Below, piece by piece: positions 8,053-10,782 of a stretch of DNA of 10,782 nt. The stretch is from Nitrososphaerota archaeon (GTDB lineage Archaea; Thermoproteota; Nitrososphaeria; Nitrososphaerales; UBA183). The notes under the pieces are model-generated. The model did not search any database, was not told where the DNA came from, and saw only the letters and a program-made list of their open reading frames with translations. The translations under genes were made by a program, and so were the position numbers. Within the stretch, counting starts at the first letter, position 1. Each line of letters starts with the position of its first letter. Where the stretch lies: contig JAPCJN010000025.1 of assembly GCA_027886925.1 (NCBI GenBank), forward strand, positions 11,500 through 22,281, read 5' to 3'.

Positions 8053-8066
8053 GTCTTAAATTCGGA
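8053..8066 (-). promoter_or_regulatory. BRE/TATA-like archaeal promoter, possibly bidirectional
   Basis: Read on the minus strand, TCCGAA (8066-8061) followed directly by TTTAAGAC (8060-8053) matches the archaeal BRE plus TATA pattern. Initiation would be expected near 8031, giving a leader of about 35 nt before the deacetylase ATG. The core TCTTAAAT is nearly symmetric: read on the plus strand its centre is about 27 nt before the 5' end of the candidate structured RNA at 8084, the normal TATA-to-start distance. The 7996-8080 stretch is clearly A+T-richer than the flanking genes. Confidence 0.5.
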
Positions 8067-8083
8067 CTTTCGGTTGTTATCAT

Positions 8084-8157
8084 GGGTGTGCAGCCAAGGG
8101 GAGCAACCTTGTGGATATGAAGGAGGGTTCGCCTGCCATTCTGAGTATCCCACACCC
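8084..8157 (+). ncRNA. Candidate structured RNA, three-way junction, 74 nt
   Basis: The segment starts with GGGTGTG and ends with the exact complement CACACCC (7-bp closing stem). Inside are a 5-bp hairpin, CAAGG/CCTTG with loop GGAGCAA (8095-8111), and a long hairpin from 8113 to 8150. The long hairpin has a base stem of GGATAT with GTATCC (five pairs plus one G-U), further pairs GAAGG with CC-A-TTC, and a GGG-UUCG-CC tip. The last helix stacks directly on the closing stem. G-U pairs slightly favour the plus strand, and a TATA-like box lies about 27 nt upstream on that strand. On the minus strand it would be the 3' untranslated region of the DUF354-like gene, starting 11 nt after its stop. 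I do not recognise an RNA family. Strand and expression are unproven. Confidence 0.4.
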
Positions 8158-8168
8158 TTCACCTCTTT

Positions 8169-9512
8169 CTAAGCCTCGAAGAGTCGAGTTTTGAAGCCTC
8201 GGTACTCCTCTAGCATCCGCAGTCCGTCTTCTGTAGACTGATAGAACTTCCCGTCGAACGTGTTTTGGGAGGTGATCAGGGATTTGCGCTCCAGCGTGTC
8301 GATTATCCTCTTCAGCTCATTGTAAGAGACGTTTGCGACCTTCATGATGTGGGTCAGGCGGAGGGGGCGCACAGCGACCGCGCTTATGATGTCCAGGTAG
8401 ATCTCAAGGTGAGACCTACGTTTGGAGGAGACGTTGGGATCCTCAGAGGCGGTGTCCAACCTTCTTATCTCCTCCATCATTAGCTGGACCGGGTCGTCCA
8501 TTGACCTCACGATGAGGGCGGCCCTTTCCTTGAACGCCCGTTTCTCTTCGTCGTCCTCGACGTAGTCCATGACGTATTCCGCGACCGTCTTAGGGTCCGT
8601 CGAGTGTTTTATGTAACGGTGCAGCTCGATCACGGGCTTGGAGAGCTCCCAGTATATCGAGCTCACCGTGGGCTTGCCAAGCACTAGAGACTCCATCAAC
8701 ATGGTCTCGGCGGCGCCCAGAGTGACGTCTGCGTGCGCGACAGGGCTGTCGCTCGCGGAGGCGTCCATTATCGTCGCGCCCATGTGCGAGTAGCTCCGAC
8801 GCTGCTCCTCCGTCCTCGGCAGGACGACGACGTTCGCCTTGCCGCTTCTCACGATCGAGCTGACGGCGTTCTCAAGGATTGGCTGGTTATGTAGGAAGAA
8901 GGAGGCGAGCTCAGGCTCGGGCCTGACGAAGACCACCGGAGGTCCCAAGCTCATCTTGGTGTATGGATTGGCCATTTCCTGCTTTTCGCTCTTCAGGTAG
9001 CAGGTGTGGAACCCGTTGAACCAGACCACCTTCTCGGGGTCCATCACCCCGTGGTGATACAGCTCCTGGAACGAGTAGAACCGGGGGGAGAAGACCTTGC
9101 TCACCAGGGGGAAGACCATCTGGTTCACGTGCTTCTCTCTCTCGTCGTAGAAGATCCCCCACGAAGGGATGTTCAGCCCGAAAGCGACCCTCACGGCCTC
9201 CGGCCATCTCTCCGTGAGGAGCAGGTCGGGCTTCTCCTTCTCGACCACGGGGAGGAGCTCCTGGATGTTCTTCGCGTAGACCTCCAGCTTGTTGGAGAGC
9301 GACCTTCCGCCGTGCTTCCCGACCGTAAGGTAGTCGATCTTCTTTGCGTCCAAAATGGACGTTATTCGGTCATGATCCCTTGCGGTGACGACGAATTCGT
9401 ATTCCTTCCCCAGCTCCCTGATCAGCGGGGCGAAGAAGTTGGCCTGGAACGGCGTCCCCATCGCGACCCATATCTTCTTGATCTTCCGCTCTTTCCCTTT
9501 CCGGAGTGGCAT
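8169..9512 (-). CDS. DUF354-like (GT-B / UDP-GlcNAc 2-epimerase-like) protein fused to a C-terminal HTH_45-type winged helix
   Basis: Residues about 12-345 match the DUF354 pattern: KIWVAMGTPFQANFFAPLI at the first strand, a TARD turn at 43-46, KHGGRSLSNK near 66-75, and in the second half ADVTLGAAETMLMESLVLGKP (261-281), where the family keeps the glycine-rich and acidic sugar-nucleotide site. DUF354 proteins resemble UDP-GlcNAc 2-epimerases and GT-B glycosyltransferases and occur in archaeal surface-glycan loci. Residues about 366-437 form a separate winged helix (RSHLEIYLDIISAV, then ANVSYNELKRIIDTLERKSLI, then a basic hairpin and an STEDG helix), closely resembling the archaeal HTH_45 type. 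The fusion is in one uninterrupted frame. The gene starts 16 bp after the GPT-like enzyme stop with a weak GGAGA upstream. It may be a glycosyltransferase whose C-terminal domain binds DNA or RNA or serves as a protein-interaction module. Confidence 0.88.
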   Translation of the reverse strand: MPLRKGKERKIKKIWVAMGTPFQANFFAPLIRELGKEYEFVVTARDHDRITSILDAKKIDYLTVGKHGGRSLSNKLEVYAKNIQELLPVVEKEKPDLLLTERWPEAVRVAFGLNIPSWGIFYDEREKHVNQMVFPLVSKVFSPRFYSFQELYHHGVMDPEKVVWFNGFHTCYLKSEKQEMANPYTKMSLGPPVVFVRPEPELASFFLHNQPILENAVSSIVRSGKANVVVLPRTEEQRRSYSHMGATIMDASASDSPVAHADVTLGAAETMLMESLVLGKPTVSSIYWELSKPVIELHRYIKHSTDPKTVAEYVMDYVEDDEEKRAFKERAALIVRSMDDPVQLMMEEIRRLDTASEDPNVSSKRRSHLEIYLDIISAVAVRPLRLTHIMKVANVSYNELKRIIDTLERKSLITSQNTFDGKFYQSTEDGLRMLEEYRGFKTRLFEA

Positions 9513-9528
9513 TGTCTTCTTCTGTCTC

Positions 9529-10497
9529 CTAGATTACGACCGTCTGGACGTAGATGGCTACGATCGCGTAGACCGCTTCCATGGCGAGGATCGAGACTAC
9601 GAGCCGCCTCTCCGATAGGCGACCAACTCTCATGAAAGCGTGGGCTAACGCCGGATAGGCGGGAGGGCTTAGCACGCCTCCCGAGTCGACGGAAGTGTTT
9701 CCAAACCGTTGCCTGCCCTGGAAGGGATTCTTCGAGAGCATCTTGAGCGTAAAGTCCATCGCGGCGGGGATGCTCAGGATCACAGAGGCAGGCTCGACCC
9801 CACCTACGAGACCGACCGTCGCGAGAGCCGCCCCCGAGAAGAGCGTTCCCGTGTCCCCGGGAAATATCCTGGCCGGGAACCAGTTCAGCGCCAGAAACCC
9901 CACGAACGCGGCGGACATCACAAAGCCCAACGCCGCGATCTCTGGGGAGCCGTTCAACCATGCGAGCCCGGAGACCGTTGCGATGCCTATCGTCCCGATC
10001 CCCGCCTCGAGACCGTTGAATCCGGCGAGCATGTTCGTGAAGTTAGAGGAGGAAGTCACCGCAAGGGGGACGACTACCAAAGGATAGAGGAGCCCCAAAG
10101 GAACCGTCCCCATCAGCGGCAACACTATCGCACTCCTGCCGAGGAGCGAATATGCGAGAGGGATGCTCGCGACGACGAGGAGTGCCGGCTTCGTCCTCTG
10201 CCTGATCCCCAGGACATCGTCAATCACTCCGACGCATCCGACAAGGCCGAGCGTCAGGAGCGGCCCCAGGATCGCGAGTCCGATCCCAAGACCCCCCATT
10301 ACGAGAACCGCGCTGCCCACGAAGCCAGCAACGACGACGGCGAGCCCGCCCATCTCCGCCCTTTCGGGGGCGTCCGGCTTGTGGATGTCGACACCCGTCA
10401 TGCCCAGCGACCTCATCCTCACGGAGAGATACCTCGTGAGGAGGTATGCCACGATCGCAGAGAGGATGGAGGCGGCCGATAAAATGGCGATGTTCAT
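9529..10497 (-). CDS. Polyprenyl/dolichyl-phosphate sugar-1-phosphate transferase (MraY/GPT superfamily, AglH-like)
   Basis: This integral membrane enzyme (322 aa, about ten hydrophobic segments) transfers a sugar-1-phosphate, commonly GlcNAc-1-phosphate, from a UDP donor to a polyprenyl or dolichyl phosphate, the first step of lipid-linked glycan assembly. Superfamily motifs are present in order: D-I-H-K-P with GGL in the first loop, the catalytic aspartates in GVIDDVLGI, the eukaryote/archaeal-style NFTNMLAGFNGLEAG, and FPGDTGTL. The final loop, often histidine-rich in bacterial members, reads SVDSGGVLSPP here, as expected for the GPT-like branch. Length is typical for archaeal members. The ATG overlaps the stop of the small upstream gene as ATGA, implying coupled translation. 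The donor sugar is not certain. Confidence 0.93.
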   Translation of the reverse strand: MNIAILSAASILSAIVAYLLTRYLSVRMRSLGMTGVDIHKPDAPERAEMGGLAVVVAGFVGSAVLVMGGLGIGLAILGPLLTLGLVGCVGVIDDVLGIRQRTKPALLVVASIPLAYSLLGRSAIVLPLMGTVPLGLLYPLVVVPLAVTSSSNFTNMLAGFNGLEAGIGTIGIATVSGLAWLNGSPEIAALGFVMSAAFVGFLALNWFPARIFPGDTGTLFSGAALATVGLVGGVEPASVILSIPAAMDFTLKMLSKNPFQGRQRFGNTSVDSGGVLSPPAYPALAHAFMRVGRLSERRLVVSILAMEAVYAIVAIYVQTVVI

Positions 10498-10703
10498 AGC
10501 GGTTGACCCTCACGTTGAAGCCGAGTGACCGCTCGCCAGAATAGGCGGTTGCCGACCGCGAAGCCCACCACCCAAAAGAAGGTCGTGACGGAGGCGTGCC
10601 ACAGCGGGTCGAGGAAAGAGGTGAGCGGCCACGCCAGGAGGGCGAAGGCCGTCGACACGACCACGACCAGCAGGCTTGCGGGGATGACTAGCATCTCTCT
10701 CAT
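10494..10703 (-). CDS. Small two-helix membrane protein coupled to the GPT-like enzyme
   Basis: I do not recognise this family. From ATG at 10703 the product is 69 residues with two hydrophobic segments, about residues 5-27 and 37-56, separated by a short loop and followed by a basic tail (RLFWRAVTRLQREGQ). With a short loop between the helices, both ends should lie on the same, probably cytosolic, side. Its TGA overlaps the ATG of the sugar-phosphate transferase (ATGA), so the two are probably made together and it may be a partner or stabiliser of that enzyme. A longer version starting at ATG 10757 (87 aa) is possible; it has a GAGAGG-like site just upstream, but it would overlap the apparent end of the preceding gene. 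The shorter start lies 10 nt after that end. Confidence 0.65.
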   Translation of the reverse strand: MREMLVIPASLLVVVVSTAFALLAWPLTSFLDPLWHASVTTFFWVVGFAVGNRLFWRAVTRLQREGQPL

Positions 10704-10713
10704 GGCTACGCTG

Positions 10714-10782
10714 TCACTTTGTTTCAGTTTCGACAACCCCGTTGAGCAATTCGTCATTCACCCTCTCAAAATCCAACATCGA
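10714..10782 (-). CDS. C-terminal end of an upstream gene, partial
   Basis: An open frame enters from the right edge and ends at TGA 10716-10714, encoding an acidic, helix-like tail (LDFERVNDELLNGVVETETK). It lies 10 nt before the 69-residue membrane protein and is on the same strand, as expected for the preceding gene of the operon. Only about 22 codons are visible, so neither its reality nor its function can be judged. If the small membrane protein starts at 10757, this frame could instead be chance. Confidence 0.35.
   Translation of the reverse strand, partial: SMLDFERVNDELLNGVVETETK

Larger units (their letters stand above)
7996..8168. other. Intergenic region between the two gene blocks
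   Basis: This is the longest non-coding stretch in the window. Its left half (7996-8080) is A+T-rich and holds the TATA-like element. Its right half is the foldable 74-nt segment, followed by a pyrimidine-rich tail (8158-8171, read on plus) that could help end a plus-strand transcript. I saw no convincing poly-T terminator for the minus-strand gene that ends at 8169. Confidence 0.7.

Noticed and set aside
8113..8150. Box C/D guide RNA, from CTGA at 8141-8144 and an ATGA upstream
   Set aside because: The C-like box is a poor match to RTGATGA, there are no internal C'/D' boxes, and the space between is filled by a hairpin instead of free guide sequence.
8084..8157. tRNA gene (74 nt with a 7-bp end stem)
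   Set aside because: No T-arm with the TTCRA loop sits next to the 3' stem, there is no anticodon arm of the right size, and the long hairpin occupies the place of three arms. GGTTCG occurs but in a hairpin tip.
9709..10482. Plus-strand open frame of 257 codons
   Set aside because: It is antisense to the membrane sugar-phosphate transferase; its extreme Arg/Asp/Glu content mirrors the hydrophobic codons on the other strand.
1..10782. CRISPR arrays, insertion sequences, transposase genes or defence systems
   Set aside because: No regularly spaced repeats, terminal inverted repeats or nuclease/transposase motifs were seen; the genes form an ordinary collinear glycan locus.

Overview
The window looks like a G+C-rich archaeal chromosome segment, most plausibly from the TACK/Thermoproteota side (for example Nitrososphaeria or Bathyarchaeia), although the lineage is an inference. 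The archaeal signs are a GPT/AglH-type lipid-linked sugar-phosphate transferase with an N-x-x-N-M-L-A-G-F-N-G-L-E-A-G motif, a C-terminal winged helix resembling the archaeal HTH_45 type, a BRE/TATA-like promoter, and membrane proteins with a zinc-finger-like cysteine cluster. All recognised protein-coding genes lie on the minus strand. Many use Shine-Dalgarno signals and overlapping stop/start codons.

In transcription order (right to left), the first block holds a fragment of an unseen upstream gene (10714-10782), a small two-helix membrane protein (10494-10703), a polyprenyl-phosphate sugar-1-phosphate transferase of the MraY/GPT superfamily (9529-10497), and a DUF354-like GT-B protein fused to a winged helix (8169-9512). 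A 173-bp intergenic region follows (7996-8168). It carries a TATA-like promoter that could fire in both directions and a 74-nt segment that folds into a three-way junction, which is a candidate structured RNA.

The second block starts behind that promoter. It contains a polysaccharide deacetylase-like protein (7132-7995), a GT4 glycosyltransferase that appears to start at CTG (5975-7135), a UDP-sugar epimerase/dehydratase of the SDR family (4990-5967), and a two-domain sugar oxidoreductase whose best start is TTG (2843-4993). After these come two proteins of unknown function: a 464-residue protein with a long disordered linker and two membrane helices (1396-2790), and a multi-spanning membrane protein with a cysteine/histidine cluster and an extracellular domain, cut by the window edge (1-1385).

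Together this reads as a surface-glycan locus. The GPT enzyme would load the first sugar phosphate on a polyprenyl/dolichyl carrier. The epimerase and two-domain oxidoreductase would make or modify nucleotide sugars, the GT4 and DUF354-like proteins would extend the glycan, and the deacetylase-like protein would trim it. The two unknown proteins may be export, assembly or attachment components, or unrelated passengers. The exact sugars cannot be read from the sequence.
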